Source of the DNA: DASUVM01 sp036378955
GTDB lineage: Bacteria; Patescibacteriota; Saccharimonadia; Saccharimonadales; Saccharimonadaceae
Assembly (NCBI GenBank): GCA_036378955.1
Contig: DASUVM010000008.1
Coordinates: 1-64,000 of the forward strand
Direction of reading: 5' to 3'
Length of the DNA stretch: 64,000 nt
Positions 35,885 through 44,711 of the stretch are shown one piece after another. Below the pieces are notes generated by a model, which saw only the letters and a program-made list of their open reading frames with translations, did not search any database and was not told where the DNA came from. A program made the translations under genes and the position numbers. Numbering within the stretch: position 1 is the first letter of the stretch; every line of letters begins with the position of its first letter.

Positions 35885-37143
35885 CCATATTGCGCGTAGA
35901 CTTGCTCGATCTGGGTGGTGGCTTGTTTGGCTTTTTCAACATAGGCAGGCAAAACTTTTTTTAAGTGTTTTTTATATTGCTGCCGGCTTGCCACTAGCTT
36001 GTCGACTTTTGGCTGTAAAATTTCTGCGCTGGCTTCTTCTATTTTTACCACCCAATCGTCTAAACCTAGGTCGTGCATGATACCGCTGGTTTTGTGTTCG
36101 TATTCAATTGCTAGAGCCGGCACGAGTGAAGTGAGTGAAAAAATGACCGAATGAAAACGGGTGCCAATAATCATATCAAGGGCGTTATATAATGTTTTAA
36201 TTGCGTGGTGTGAATAATCGTCGGTTAAAATATGAACCTGTTTGGTGTGGCGAATGTGGGCGTAAACATGCCGGGCCGTGACACGGTCGTCGTCGCCACC
36301 CAAATTTGAGGTAACCTGGGGGATGATGACTACTGCTGCCTGGTGCTGCTCTACTAAATAATCAACGGTATGGGCTATAGCAGCTTCGTAGTGTTGTTGG
36401 CGCTTGGCATCGAGCCAGCGACGAACGGTAATGCCCACAACAAGTTGGCCAGGCGTAATATGGAGCTTTTGGCGCAGGTCGGCAGTTTTTGCACTATGAA
36501 ATAAAAAGCCAGAATCGACAGCTGGTGTTAACTGTATTTTTTTTGATACAGCTGCTAATAGTTTATCGGTTTTTCGTTCGCGTGTTAAAAGCAAGTCGAT
36601 TTGCTCGAGCGTATGGGCTACCACGAGGCGCTGAAAACGCGTCGCGAACGGCCCCATTGACTGTGGCGCACACACCGCGCAGGCACCAAAGCGTTTCGCC
36701 AGCTTTAAAGGTGCCAACATAAAAAAGACACAAACATTCGCCATCATTGATCGATCACCGTTTAAGTAGCCGCCACCCATTGCAACCACCAGGTCGGCAC
36801 TGAGGAGTGCCCCGAAAATACGACGTAGTGAACGTGGCAGCAAGGGTAACATGAAATTCGCTGCTTTTCGCGGCAAACAGGCGCATAAAATAATCGCAGC
36901 GCTACTTAAAAGCGTGCGGCAAAGACGATGGACTTTGCTTTTTGCTGGGCTAAAGCAATAGCGGTTGAACGAGCCAATGTTTTGCCATTCTTCAAAATAG
37001 GGCAGCTCGCTCGGGTCTTCTTGGCTGGATATTTTAATAGAGGCAGCAGTGAATGTTCTTTGCAGCTCGTGGCAAATGACGCTCATGAGTGCGGCATCGC
37101 CCTTGTTTTGCCGAACATAGCCGTTTACTACCAAGATATTCAC
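35881..37143 (-). CDS. Polysaccharide pyruvyltransferase family protein
   Basis: 420 residues. NGYVRQNKGDAALMSVI at the start, AMGGGYLNGDRS, ICAPQSMGPF-like segment (CAPQSMGPFATRF), and C-terminal IGTRFHSVIFSLTSLVPALAIEYEHKTSGIMHDLG match the PS_pyruv_trans family. It would add ketal pyruvate to sugars. Convergent with the beta-helix gene (4-bp overlap) and cotranscribed with the genes upstream on the minus strand. Confidence 0.9.
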   Translation of the reverse strand: MNILVVNGYVRQNKGDAALMSVICHELQRTFTAASIKISSQEDPSELPYFEEWQNIGSFNRYCFSPAKSKVHRLCRTLLSSAAIILCACLPRKAANFMLPLLPRSLRRIFGALLSADLVVAMGGGYLNGDRSMMANVCVFFMLAPLKLAKRFGACAVCAPQSMGPFATRFQRLVVAHTLEQIDLLLTRERKTDKLLAAVSKKIQLTPAVDSGFLFHSAKTADLRQKLHITPGQLVVGITVRRWLDAKRQQHYEAAIAHTVDYLVEQHQAAVVIIPQVTSNLGGDDDRVTARHVYAHIRHTKQVHILTDDYSHHAIKTLYNALDMIIGTRFHSVIFSLTSLVPALAIEYEHKTSGIMHDLGLDDWVVKIEEASAEILQPKVDKLVASRQQYKKHLKKVLPAYVEKAKQATTQIEQVYAQYG

Positions 37144-38348
37144 AGCGCTTCCTTACTTGAGGGCCGTATTTCTTGCTGGTAAAGCACAGTTATATTTTGT
37201 ATAAATGCCTCGATTGAGAAACTTTTCATAGACGCCCTGCACGCTTTTGACACTTTTGCTAGATGAGGCCACGAAAGCACATCATGTATCGCGCTGGCAA
37301 GTTCGGCGGCACTGCCTTTTGCCACCAAGCGCCCAGTGGTGCCATCGTCAATAAGCTCTGGTATGCCTCCACTTTTTGTGCCAATGACTGGTCGGCCGGT
37401 AGCGAGGGCTTCAAGGCAAACGGTGGGGAGATTTTCGGGCCAAATCGAAGGAATAACAACCGCTGTTGATTCGGCATATTTTTTATAAACCGCTTTGCCT
37501 TTTAGCCAGCCACAAAATGTAACATGCTTGGAAAGCTGGTACTTATGAACAAATTGCTCTAGCTGAGGCCGTATGGCACCGTCGCCAACAATACTAAGAT
37601 GCACAGTCGGCAGTTGTTTAGCGACAATTCGCAGTGCCTCAAGCAGCACATCGACTCCTTTGACATGCTCGAGACGCCCAACATACAGCAGGTTGTGCCG
37701 GTTTTGTATCTTTTGGTGGGGTGGTAGCTCGATGCCATTGTATAGCTGGCGAATTGGCACGCGATAGTTTTCTTTTTCTAAAACGTTTGCCATATAGCGA
37801 CTAGGCGCAAGTAGCCTGGTAATGTGCCGGCGAAAGGCAAGGTTATAAATTGGCCGCTGCAAAAACTTGAAGTAAAAATAGTAACCTTTGCCAAGGAAGC
37901 TTAGCTGGCTTTTGGTGATGTGCTCGGCTCTAAAAAGCTGCTTTGGTAAGCTCCATTCTAGTAGGCCGCGGGTGTATTCCTCGGGCCCGTGTACGGTTAA
38001 GATGGCCGGCGTGCCAGCAATGGCAAAAATGGCTGAAGGCGAAAGCTGCCCCATGGTGTGAAAATGAACAATATCGGGGGTAAACTCAGCAATAGCTTGC
38101 CGCAAGGCCTTGTGCGATGGCCTATACCAAAGGTGGTCGAGTGCTTTGGCTAGTAGCGGGCGGTTGGGTGTATCAATTTCTTCAAATTCATAATCGGCAA
38201 AGTGATGTTGCGGTGGGTTGGCGCGGTGGCTGCTGGCGACAATTCGCACCTGGTGCCCGTGTTTTTCTAAATATTCTTTTAAAAGTAGTACACTTTTTTC
38301 GGCGCCTCCTGCCAAGTAGCCGTAACTAATTACTTGCAATATTCGCAT
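37140..38348 (-). CDS. Glycosyltransferase family 4
   Basis: 402 residues from ATG 38348 (MRILQVISYGYLAGGAEKSV). GT-B motifs: QLYNGIELPP, YVGRLEHVKGVDVLLEAL, and PENLPTVCLEALATGRPVIGTKSGGIPELI. An upstream in-frame start at 38402 would only read through the exosortase gene and adds no family sequence. Overlaps both neighbours, so the minus-strand genes from 39736 down to 35881 form one operon. Confidence 0.9.
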   Translation of the reverse strand: MRILQVISYGYLAGGAEKSVLLLKEYLEKHGHQVRIVASSHRANPPQHHFADYEFEEIDTPNRPLLAKALDHLWYRPSHKALRQAIAEFTPDIVHFHTMGQLSPSAIFAIAGTPAILTVHGPEEYTRGLLEWSLPKQLFRAEHITKSQLSFLGKGYYFYFKFLQRPIYNLAFRRHITRLLAPSRYMANVLEKENYRVPIRQLYNGIELPPHQKIQNRHNLLYVGRLEHVKGVDVLLEALRIVAKQLPTVHLSIVGDGAIRPQLEQFVHKYQLSKHVTFCGWLKGKAVYKKYAESTAVVIPSIWPENLPTVCLEALATGRPVIGTKSGGIPELIDDGTTGRLVAKGSAAELASAIHDVLSWPHLAKVSKACRASMKSFSIEAFIQNITVLYQQEIRPSSKEAL

Positions 38349-39270
38349 AGGCTTCTTTCGGCTTAATAATGTGCTTATAGGCAAGTGCCCAAAAAATAGC
38401 ACTATATACTATAAAAAGCAGCATACCGGCATAAGTGTGAAACAGGCTGAAGGCAATTTCAGCATTAATATAATAGCCAGCCATAATGAGCATAAAAATC
38501 CGCACAATATTAATACCAAAGAGCACCAGCAGAGCAAGCGGCAATAGAATAAGGTAGCGGCGGGTGCGTAAACGATGTCGTTCCAATAACCCCATAATAA
38601 TATACAGGCCACTAAATAAAGCGATTGACTCTATGCCCGAACAATACTCGGCAATTGTAATCCCAAATTTATCAGTCAGCAGAATATTGGGCGGCAGAAT
38701 ATGCGTAGCAATCGCCGTGAGGCCCAGTAAACTATGAACACCCCATAAAACTATTGCTGCGAGCGGTTGCCACAACATATAAATAGCCTGCAGAAAAAGG
38801 TAGAAAATAACAGCGATCAAGGCCGCAGCCAGCAAGGGGCGCTTATGAATACACCAAAGCTTTTTGAGGTTTGAGGGTCCAATGGTGCCAAGGGCAGCAC
38901 ATAGCACACTACATGTAAGACTGATATGAGCGGTTATAAGAGCTGGAGTTGTGCGGGCGTCTTCGAGCAGGCTGCCAACGCTGAGCCATAGGCTGCAGAA
39001 AAAAAGAACCGCAAACATAAGCCATAGTAGCAATATGGGCTGCCAGGCCTTTAGTGCATATTGCTGCGAGGTGCGCCTGGCGAGTAGCCAAAAGGCAATT
39101 AAGCCAAATATCGCTGCTTTGCCAAAGTTGGCGTAAATGTCAAAGCCGTCGCGGTAGAGTATCTCGCCTTCTATAATGCGCGGCCCAATTAGCCCAGAAA
39201 TGGTAACGAATAAACCTAGAAAGATTACCACCCGCTTGAAGAGAGGGGTGGTAATCTTGTGAAATGTCAC
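38326..39270 (-). CDS. Exosortase/archaeosortase family transpeptidase
   Basis: 314 residues from GTG 39270, eight or more membrane helices. The catalytic triad of the family is visible: Cys in IAEYCSGIESIALFSGLYI (~210), Arg in GINIVRIFMLIMAGYY (~257) and His in FSLFHTYAGML (~278). Such enzymes cleave a C-terminal sorting signal in secreted proteins. The gene lies 10 nt downstream of a secreted protein with a matching tail, and within a polysaccharide locus, as exosortases do. An ATG at 39348 is possible but would overlap the substrate gene by 68 nt. Confidence 0.85.
   Translation of the reverse strand: MTFHKITTPLFKRVVIFLGLFVTISGLIGPRIIEGEILYRDGFDIYANFGKAAIFGLIAFWLLARRTSQQYALKAWQPILLLWLMFAVLFFCSLWLSVGSLLEDARTTPALITAHISLTCSVLCAALGTIGPSNLKKLWCIHKRPLLAAALIAVIFYLFLQAIYMLWQPLAAIVLWGVHSLLGLTAIATHILPPNILLTDKFGITIAEYCSGIESIALFSGLYIIMGLLERHRLRTRRYLILLPLALLVLFGINIVRIFMLIMAGYYINAEIAFSLFHTYAGMLLFIVYSAIFWALAYKHIIKPKEAYANIASN
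39221..39258 (-). other. 12-bp hairpin at the start of the exosortase gene
   Basis: AAGATTACCACC (39221-39232) and its exact complement GGTGGTAATCTT (39247-39258) form a strong hairpin with a 14-nt loop, starting about 11 nt after the exosortase start codon in the mRNA. It could reduce translation, cause partial termination or protect the upstream substrate mRNA. Confidence 0.55.
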
Positions 39271-39280
39271 GCAGCGAACC

Positions 39281-39736
39281 CTATACAGCCTGAGCTTGGC
39301 CTTCTGCAAAGCGACGACGAGTGTAGATAAGCGCGCCTGCTCCGGCACCCGTTGCTAATATGGCACCAATTAAGCCATATTCAGGAATATCGACATTTAC
39401 AAGGGCGATGTTCAGTTTAGTAGTGACCCCAACGACACGGCCGGTTTTGCTACCGGTTTTATCGCCTTTTTTGGCAGTCACTTTAACAGTCGATCCTGGG
39501 GGACAATCTGAGTATTTAAATGTTACCAAGTAGCTGCCAAATTTGTCGGTTGTATCTTTTTCGGTGAAGGCTCCACAAATGACTGTCACCTCGGCGCCTT
39601 CAGTGGGCACACCCGAATCGGTAATAACACCAGTTACTTTTGTTTCGGCTGCTGTGGCATTTGCCACAGTTGGCATTGCAAGGAATGCAGCAAGCATCCC
39701 TGCGACGACGAATACGGCCATTAGTCTTTTTTTCAT
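39281..39736 (-). CDS. Secreted protein with exosortase sorting tail (PEYG-TM-RRR)
   Basis: 151 residues. A signal peptide (1-27, cleavage likely after TVANA) precedes an Ig-like/CarboxypepD_reg-like domain (~33-112: VTGVITDSGVPTEGAEVTV, DKFGSYLVTF) with Cys54 and Cys78 that may form a disulfide. The end has PEYG at 118-121, a hydrophobic helix 122-138 rich in Gly/Ala, and RRR at 140-142: the three-part pattern of PEP-CTERM/PEFG-type signals. AGGGAGA lies upstream of ATG. The exosortase gene follows at once, so this is its likely dedicated substrate and perhaps an abundant surface protein. Confidence 0.85.
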   Translation of the reverse strand: MKKRLMAVFVVAGMLAAFLAMPTVANATAAETKVTGVITDSGVPTEGAEVTVICGAFTEKDTTDKFGSYLVTFKYSDCPPGSTVKVTAKKGDKTGSKTGRVVGVTTKLNIALVNVDIPEYGLIGAILATGAGAGALIYTRRRFAEGQAQAV

Positions 39737-40136
39737 GAATGTCTCCCTGTAATTTTATTAATGTTGTCGTTTTTAAATATAATCTTAGTATCAATAATTT
39801 GCAATATAGCTAGGTGTTAGTTTAAGGCTCAGTATTTTAATCTGTTATAACTATCTATAATAGAAAATCCACCTCAAGAAGTTTCGTGTATTTACTACAA
39901 CATTAAAACATATATTAATCCGTAGAAAGAAAGAAGTAGCCATGAAAACATGACTTTCGATGTAGAATGTGCGTATACTATAGCTTGGATCTGCGATAGA
40001 TTATTAACTGTTATTTAATATTTCAATCTCAAGGTGGTATACTATAAGAGCGTAAATTACCAGATGAATTTGGGGGCGAACTTTCGCCTTGTTTTTATAA
40101 AAACTCGTCGCGAGTACTCGTGTGGAATAACATATC
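39737..40136. other. AT-rich divergent intergenic region
   Basis: 400 bp without a gene. It should hold the promoter of the secreted-protein/exosortase operon on the minus strand and the leader of the AroE-like gene on the plus strand. I see no tRNA or repeat in it. Confidence 0.6.
40038..40096 (+). promoter_or_regulatory. Extended -10 promoter and attenuator-like hairpin
   Basis: TG-G-TATACT (box 40038-40043) is an extended -10 element. About 30 nt into the leader GGCGA (40075-40079) pairs with TCGCC (40084-40088), followed by TTGTTTTT. The hairpin and T run lie 40 nt before the ATG at 40137 and may end some transcripts early. Confidence 0.45.
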
Positions 40137-41009
40137 ATGAAAATAATATATATCGGTGATTCTTTAGCTCAGAGTCACGCTATAATTAGCCGGCTTTGGG
40201 AACTAATAAGCATCATTGTTCCCAAGAAGTTTCGGTTAAAGATTGCCTCGGCTGCTTCAGAAGACGAAGCAGTTGCTTTGTATAATAAATACAGCAAAGA
40301 TTCATCAGTAATAGGCTTCCTACTTGCTGATTCATGGAAACATGCTTTTGCAAGACAAGAAGGTATAGCAGGGGCTCGGCCAGAGCTTTTGCTTGTTAAC
40401 ATGACGTACCATGGCAATGAAGGTTTCGTAGGAGATAACACACGGCCCATTGCCATACAGCAAGCACTTGAGACTCGCTGCAATCTATATAAGCAAAAAA
40501 CATTTCTTATATTGAGCGCTAAAAAGGCCGGGTTGCCGTTGGCGCAGCATTTTGCGCAGAATCTTGATAAAACTACTTATTTTTATGACCTTTCGGCCGA
40601 TGACAGTATTGAGCGAACCTCCGGTCTCTCGCACCTTACCTCATTACCTAAGATTGCGAGGCATCATTACGATGTTATTATTAACGCCACCCCGCTTGGC
40701 CGGTTTTATTTTGATAAACGGGTTGAGGCCTTCACCTCTCCGTTAGACCTTGAGATGCTTGATAGCATTTCACATAAAGAGACGATAGTGCAAGAGACGA
40801 ATGTTTTGCCCGCCACACCCTTGTTACTGCAAATGGCATATCACTTAAAGTTGCAAGTAATGACCGGCGAGCTTGTGTTAGTGTTTGAGGCACTCGAGGC
40901 AGTGAAGCGCTTCTTTGACGTAACGTTAGATCAGAATACCATCCACATGCTGACAGAAGAAATTAAACTTTACATAGCAGAGCTTGAGGCAACTATTTTA
41001 GAACAGTAG
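40137..41009 (+). CDS. Diverged shikimate dehydrogenase-like protein
   Basis: 290 residues. The C-terminal half has the pattern of AroE family NAD(P)-binding domains: FLILSAKKAGLPLAQHF and YDVIINATPLGRF. The N-terminal half contains GFVGDNTRPIAI, close to the NTD segment of AroE, and DSWKHAFARQ in the place of the usual catalytic lysine region. The glycine-rich loop is degraded, so a different substrate or loss of activity is possible. It stands alone with its own promoter. aroE would fit the chorismate-related gene at 3055, but no other shikimate genes are seen. Confidence 0.55.
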   Translation: MKIIYIGDSLAQSHAIISRLWELISIIVPKKFRLKIASAASEDEAVALYNKYSKDSSVIGFLLADSWKHAFARQEGIAGARPELLLVNMTYHGNEGFVGDNTRPIAIQQALETRCNLYKQKTFLILSAKKAGLPLAQHFAQNLDKTTYFYDLSADDSIERTSGLSHLTSLPKIARHHYDVIINATPLGRFYFDKRVEAFTSPLDLEMLDSISHKETIVQETNVLPATPLLLQMAYHLKLQVMTGELVLVFEALEAVKRFFDVTLDQNTIHMLTEEIKLYIAELEATILEQ

Positions 41010-41049
41010 TTTCATTACGGCAGAGATAATATGCAAAGGCATCTTGCAC

Positions 41050-41100
41050 AAAACCCGCCGAGCAGCGGGCAGTGTGCACTAGACGCTGTCGGCGGGTGCT
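41050..41100 (-). terminator. Terminator overlapping the stop of the orphan gene
   Basis: In the minus-strand transcript ACCCGCCGA pairs with TCGGCGGGT, extended by CAGC/GCTG, and is followed by TTTTGTG. Confidence 0.75.
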
Positions 41101-41510
41101 TCTGGTGGCAGGAGTGGTCTGCCGATGGCTACATGAAACCCTTCTTCTTCCAGCCTATTCAACATTTCTTTTAGGTTCTCATTATAGTCACCGAAAGTGT
41201 CGTAGCATACGAGGTTTTTAATTCTTCGCGGTTCAGGTGTTGGTGCTACAAGCTCGAATTTTACCTCGGTGACTATGCATGCATTACGAATAGAGTCGCT
41301 TGTCTCCACTGCCCTGAACCTGTATATCCATACTGTGAGGATGTGGCCAAGTGGGGTAATTCGTGGCAACTCATCGTTTTTAAAATGTCGCCATACATAT
41401 ATCTCTCGCCAGGCCAGCCTGCCGTTCCCTTGCTTGGGCTTTGACCTTGCTGCAAAGTTGAGATTGTAGTGTATTAACACTCTTCTTTCCGGTGGTACCA
41501 GCAGAAGCAA
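41079..41510 (-). CDS. Orphan hypothetical protein, about 143 aa
   Basis: Not recognised. A charged soluble protein with C-terminal LEEEGFHVAIGRPLLPPEAP. Two starts are possible: TTG 41510, placed 4 nt after an extended -10 (TGG-TAAAAT), or GTG 41480 after GGAAAG. The stop lies inside the terminator hairpin. Single-gene unit with GC-rich codons, like the orphan genes at 2469 to 5621. Confidence 0.6.
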   Translation of the reverse strand: MLLLVPPERRVLIHYNLNFAARSKPKQGNGRLAWREIYVWRHFKNDELPRITPLGHILTVWIYRFRAVETSDSIRNACIVTEVKFELVAPTPEPRRIKNLVCYDTFGDYNENLKEMLNRLEEEGFHVAIGRPLLPPEAPADSV

Positions 41511-41586
41511 CCCTATTTTACCATGATGTATCTTACATAAGCTGCAAACGGTACCTTTTGTACGGAGCAGGTGCTATGATGCTGAC

Positions 41587-42207
41587 ATGCAACCAGAAGA
41601 CACATCCAACATTGGTGTTGGGCCACATGCGAAGCCGTGGCCAACAGATAAAAAATATGACCCGGTTTTGCTTGAGTACGGCGACACTCGTAATGTACTC
41701 GACAAATATCGTTATTGGAAGAACGAAGCAATTGTTGTCGATTTAGATAAGCATCGCTCACCGCTTCATATTGCTATTGAAAATTGGCAGCACGATTTCA
41801 ATATTGGCACCATTGTGCGCAATGCCAATGCCTTTAATGTTGCAGCTGTGCACATTATCGGCAAGCGCCAGTGGAATAAGCGCGGGGCGATGGTGACGAA
41901 TAGATATTTGCATGTACTGCATCACCCGACGGTGGCAGATTTTGTGGCTGCTATGAACAAAGAAGACCGCGAGATTATTGCCGTTGATAATCTCACTGGC
42001 GCCAGGCAGCTTTCAAAAACGGCTTTGCCAAGGCACTGCGTGCTTGTGTTCGGTGGCGAAGGGCCAGGAATGAGTCAAGAGCTGGCCCGTGCGGCTTCAA
42101 GAATGGTTGCAATTGAACAATTTGGTTCAACGCGCTCAGTAAATGTTGGCGTTGCCTCGGGTATTGTGATGTATACCTGGATGCAGCAGCACATACTTGG
42201 CAAATAA
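41587..42207 (+). CDS. SpoU/TrmH family RNA 2'-O-methyltransferase
   Basis: 206 residues. All three SPOUT motifs are present: NIGTIVRNANAF, VFGGEGPGMS and STRSVNVGVASGIVMY. It methylates a ribose in tRNA or rRNA using SAM. TG-C-TATGAT (box 41575-41580) ends 6 nt before ATG, a clear leaderless start. The gene is followed by tRNA-Val. Confidence 0.92.
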   Translation: MQPEDTSNIGVGPHAKPWPTDKKYDPVLLEYGDTRNVLDKYRYWKNEAIVVDLDKHRSPLHIAIENWQHDFNIGTIVRNANAFNVAAVHIIGKRQWNKRGAMVTNRYLHVLHHPTVADFVAAMNKEDREIIAVDNLTGARQLSKTALPRHCVLVFGGEGPGMSQELARAASRMVAIEQFGSTRSVNVGVASGIVMYTWMQQHILGK

Positions 42208-42261
42208 GGCAAAAACTGCTATTATCATCTGGAATCAACGCAGTTGATCTCGTTTTGACCC

Positions 42262-42338
42262 GGGCGCTTAGCTCAGTTGGCTAGAGCACCTCGTTTACAC
42301 CGAGGGGGTCGGGGGTTCGAGCCCCTCAGCGCCCACCA
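42262..42338 (+). tRNA. tRNA-Val(TAC)
   Basis: Acceptor GGGCGCT/AGCGCCC with encoded ACCA; anticodon stem CCTCG/CGAGG with loop TTTACAC (anticodon TAC); T-loop TTCGAGC. Unlike the Leu and Phe tRNAs it has no T-arm copy downstream. Confidence 0.97.
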
Positions 42339-42375
42339 CGAAAAAACCAGGTTTTAACAACCTGGTTTTTTCGTG
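42337..42375 (+). terminator. Terminator of tRNA-Val
   Basis: A 17-bp perfect stem begins at the last CA of the tRNA: CACGAAAAAACCAGGTT (42337-42353) with its complement (42359-42375). The T run is within the 3' arm; it may work in both directions. Confidence 0.85.
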
Positions 42376-42557
42376 GGTGTAAGGTTGAAAGCCTAACCTG
42401 GGATGTTATATCCAATAGAAGTGGCTTAACCAGGCTTAACAGTCTTCGGCTTACTATGAGTGAATAAATGCGGGCTTTCTGCCGACCTATTATTTCTCCG
42501 GGTCGGCAAACGGATGCTCAACTAACATTACATAGGGGAATGGGGAGGGCTCAGCTG

Positions 42558-43031
42558 CTATCTGTAAATAGTGAAGCTGTGCTCAGCGAAACCATGAGTG
42601 CCGACGACTAGGCCTATCGTTTTCTCGATGCTTTGGTCAAGACTCTCTTGGGCGGCGAGCCGGCCGTCGGGCGGGGCAAGGTTGGCACGTGCCGCTGCTA
42701 TGAAAGCAATGGCATCGTCATCGCTCGGTGGCTCATAGCCCTCTTCGAGCAAGGCGTAGTGGTAGGAGATTGTAACCAACAGAACGGTGGCAGCTTCTGC
42801 TTGCCATTCTGAGAGGGTGAATTCTTTGCACTCTTGCACTCCATTGCTGTCATTGATGATGCGAGCGGTTTCAGCGCTGAGGTTATCCTCTCTATCGCGA
42901 ATGACAGTAAGGCTCTCACTGCCGGGGGCAAAACCATCTTGGTGGGGAATTGCTGCACGTAGTACGCTTGCGGCATACATAAGGTGCGGTGTGGCGACGA
43001 ACTCGGTAAGACATGGTTTGTCGATTTCCAC
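42558..43031 (-). CDS. Hypothetical protein, 157 aa
   Basis: Not recognised. Soluble, acidic, helix-rich with two longer helices around MYAASVLRAAIP and WQAEAATVLLVTISYHYALLEEGY. Divergent from the permease-like gene at 43111; its start is about 40 nt from the shared promoter region. GC-rich codons like the other orphan genes. Confidence 0.6.
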   Translation of the reverse strand: MEIDKPCLTEFVATPHLMYAASVLRAAIPHQDGFAPGSESLTVIRDREDNLSAETARIINDSNGVQECKEFTLSEWQAEAATVLLVTISYHYALLEEGYEPPSDDDAIAFIAAARANLAPPDGRLAAQESLDQSIEKTIGLVVGTHGFAEHSFTIYR

Positions 43032-43110
43032 AGCTACTCGTTTCTATGTGGGTGTAATGTGCTGCAAAGTATATAGTACAATAAAAGGAACAAATAAGGA
43101 AAAAATTTAC

Positions 43111-43473
43111 ATGACCGAACAAAAAAAAGCAGATATTTTTACCCGTTTTACATCTGTTACTGCAAGTGCACTCGGCCGGCCCTGGGTATTTGTGGTGGCG
43201 CTTAGTGCCTTACTGCTATGGGGGTTTAGTGGACCGGTGCTGGGTTTTTCTGACACCTGGCAACTTATTATTAATACCAGCACAACAATTGTAACTTTTT
43301 TGATGGTTTTTATTATTCAAAATACACAAAACCGCGACAATATGGCGATGAATATTAAGCTTGATGCAATTATGAAAGAGTTGAATATTACCGAAAAGAA
43401 GCTGTTGCAGGCAGAAGACGCCAGCGATAAAAAACTAGAAAAAGTGAAAGAGCGAATAGAGCACGGCAAATAG
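43111..43473 (+). CDS. Low-affinity iron permease family protein
   Basis: 120 residues. Two membrane helices (PWVFVVALSALLLWGFSGPV and LIINTSTTIVTFLMVFIIQ) followed by TQNRDNMAMNIKLDAIMKEL, the signature of the Fe/Cu permease PF04120 family. AAGGA lies upstream of ATG 43111. The frame is open far upstream, but that part runs antisense to the gene at 42558 and is not used. Transport activity of the small bacterial members is not proven. Confidence 0.85.
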   Translation: MTEQKKADIFTRFTSVTASALGRPWVFVVALSALLLWGFSGPVLGFSDTWQLIINTSTTIVTFLMVFIIQNTQNRDNMAMNIKLDAIMKELNITEKKLLQAEDASDKKLEKVKERIEHGK

Positions 43474-43488
43474 AAAATAGGAGGCACG

Positions 43489-44394
43489 ATGGCGCAGAGC
43501 GAAAAAAATCAATACACAATGCAAGACCCTACCAAGCAATACCCGCGGCCTGAATTTGAAACTAAAATGCAGCCCGAGCCCGGGCTGGCCAATAGAATGA
43601 ACCCAAAGCCTGATCATGGCGAGGTCAGCTACCAGGGCACCGGCAAGCTGAAAGGGCGAAAAGCGCTTGTAACCGGCGCCGATTCTGGCATTGGCCGAGC
43701 AACTGCTATTGCCTTTGCTCGTGAAGGCGCCGATATCATGATGTCATACTTGCCTGAAGAAGAGGAGGATGCCAAAGAAGTCAAAGAGCTCATTGAGGCA
43801 GCTGGGCGCAGGGTAGTGGCCCTGCCTGGTGATATTTCAAGCGAAGATTTTTGTAAGGAGCTGGTTGACACGGCCGTGAAAGAGCTCGACGGCCTCGATA
43901 TTCTGGCTAATATTGCCGGTAAGCAGATAGCTCAAGAAGATATCGCAGATATTACCACCGAACAATTCGACGCAACATTTAAGGTGAATGTCTATGCCAT
44001 GTTTTGGCTCTGCAAGTTTGCTATCTCGCATATGCCGCCGGGTGCATCAATTATCAACACTGCCTCGATTCAATCGTATGACCCGTCGCCAACACTGCTT
44101 GACTACGCTGCCACCAAGGCAACTATTGTTGCTTTCACGAAAGGTCTTGCCAAGCAGGTTGCTAAAAAAGGTATTCGTGTTAATGCCGTAGCCCCTGGCC
44201 CAATTTGGACGCCGCTACAACCGAGCTTTGGTCAGCCGCCTGAGAGAATCCCAAACTTTGGCGCCTCAACGCCAATCGGCCGGCCCGGGCAACCAGCTGA
44301 AGTTGCGCCGGCGTACGTCTTTTTCGCCTCGCAAGAATCGAGCTATATCACCGCCGAAACACTTGGCGTAACCGGTGGCCAGCACTTGCCGTAA
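43489..44394 (+). CDS. SDR family oxidoreductase (YghA/YhdF-like)
   Basis: 301 residues. The ~45-residue N-terminal extension ([18 protein letters not shown]) is typical of this SDR group. NAD(P) motif [16 protein letters not shown]-like NIAGKQ, catalytic Ser in NTASIQSY and YAATK (Tyr and Lys). AGGAGG precedes ATG, and the gene follows the permease-like gene by 15 nt. Likely an aldehyde/ketone reductase, possibly in stress response. Confidence 0.92.
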   Translation: MAQSEKNQYTMQDPTKQYPRPEFETKMQPEPGLANRMNPKPDHGEVSYQGTGKLKGRKALVTGADSGIGRATAIAFAREGADIMMSYLPEEEEDAKEVKELIEAAGRRVVALPGDISSEDFCKELVDTAVKELDGLDILANIAGKQIAQEDIADITTEQFDATFKVNVYAMFWLCKFAISHMPPGASIINTASIQSYDPSPTLLDYAATKATIVAFTKGLAKQVAKKGIRVNAVAPGPIWTPLQPSFGQPPERIPNFGASTPIGRPGQPAEVAPAYVFFASQESSYITAETLGVTGGQHLP

Positions 44395-44422
44395 ATAACT
44401 CTTGAGAACCATGGCTTTCTTG

Positions 44423-44620
44423 TTATTTTTTGCTCGATTTCTTCTTTGGTTTAGGTGGAACCTTTTCGCCTTCTTTTTTGGCTTCAGCCAAGCCAATTGC
44501 CACCGCCTGTTTTTTGCTTTTCACTGTTTTACCACTTTTGCCACTTTTAAGCTTGCCTGCTTTCATCTCGTGCATTGCTTTTTCAACTTTTTTCTGCGCT
44601 CTTGGACCATACTTGTTCAT
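44423..44620 (-). CDS. Small basic protein, DUF6496-like
   Basis: 65 residues, strongly basic: KAMHEMKAGKLKSG, VKSKKQAVAIGLAEAKKEG and a Lys-rich tail. The pattern HEMKxGKL...SKKQAxAIxLxEA is that of a small conserved family (DUF6496) with unknown role, perhaps nucleic-acid binding. Convergent with the SDR gene. Confidence 0.75.
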   Translation of the reverse strand: MNKYGPRAQKKVEKAMHEMKAGKLKSGKSGKTVKSKKQAVAIGLAEAKKEGEKVPPKPKKKSSKK

Positions 44621-44711
44621 AAATGTACCCCGCTATTAGTTGATATTTTTATTATAAATCGTTCTCGCAGGTGGCTCATTCTTGTATACTAAATAAAAAG
44701 GAGTTTATGTT

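Noticed and set aside
42339..42440. T-arm copy behind tRNA-Val
   Set aside because: No match to GGTTCGAGCCCC was found in the next ~150 nt; only a strong terminator follows.
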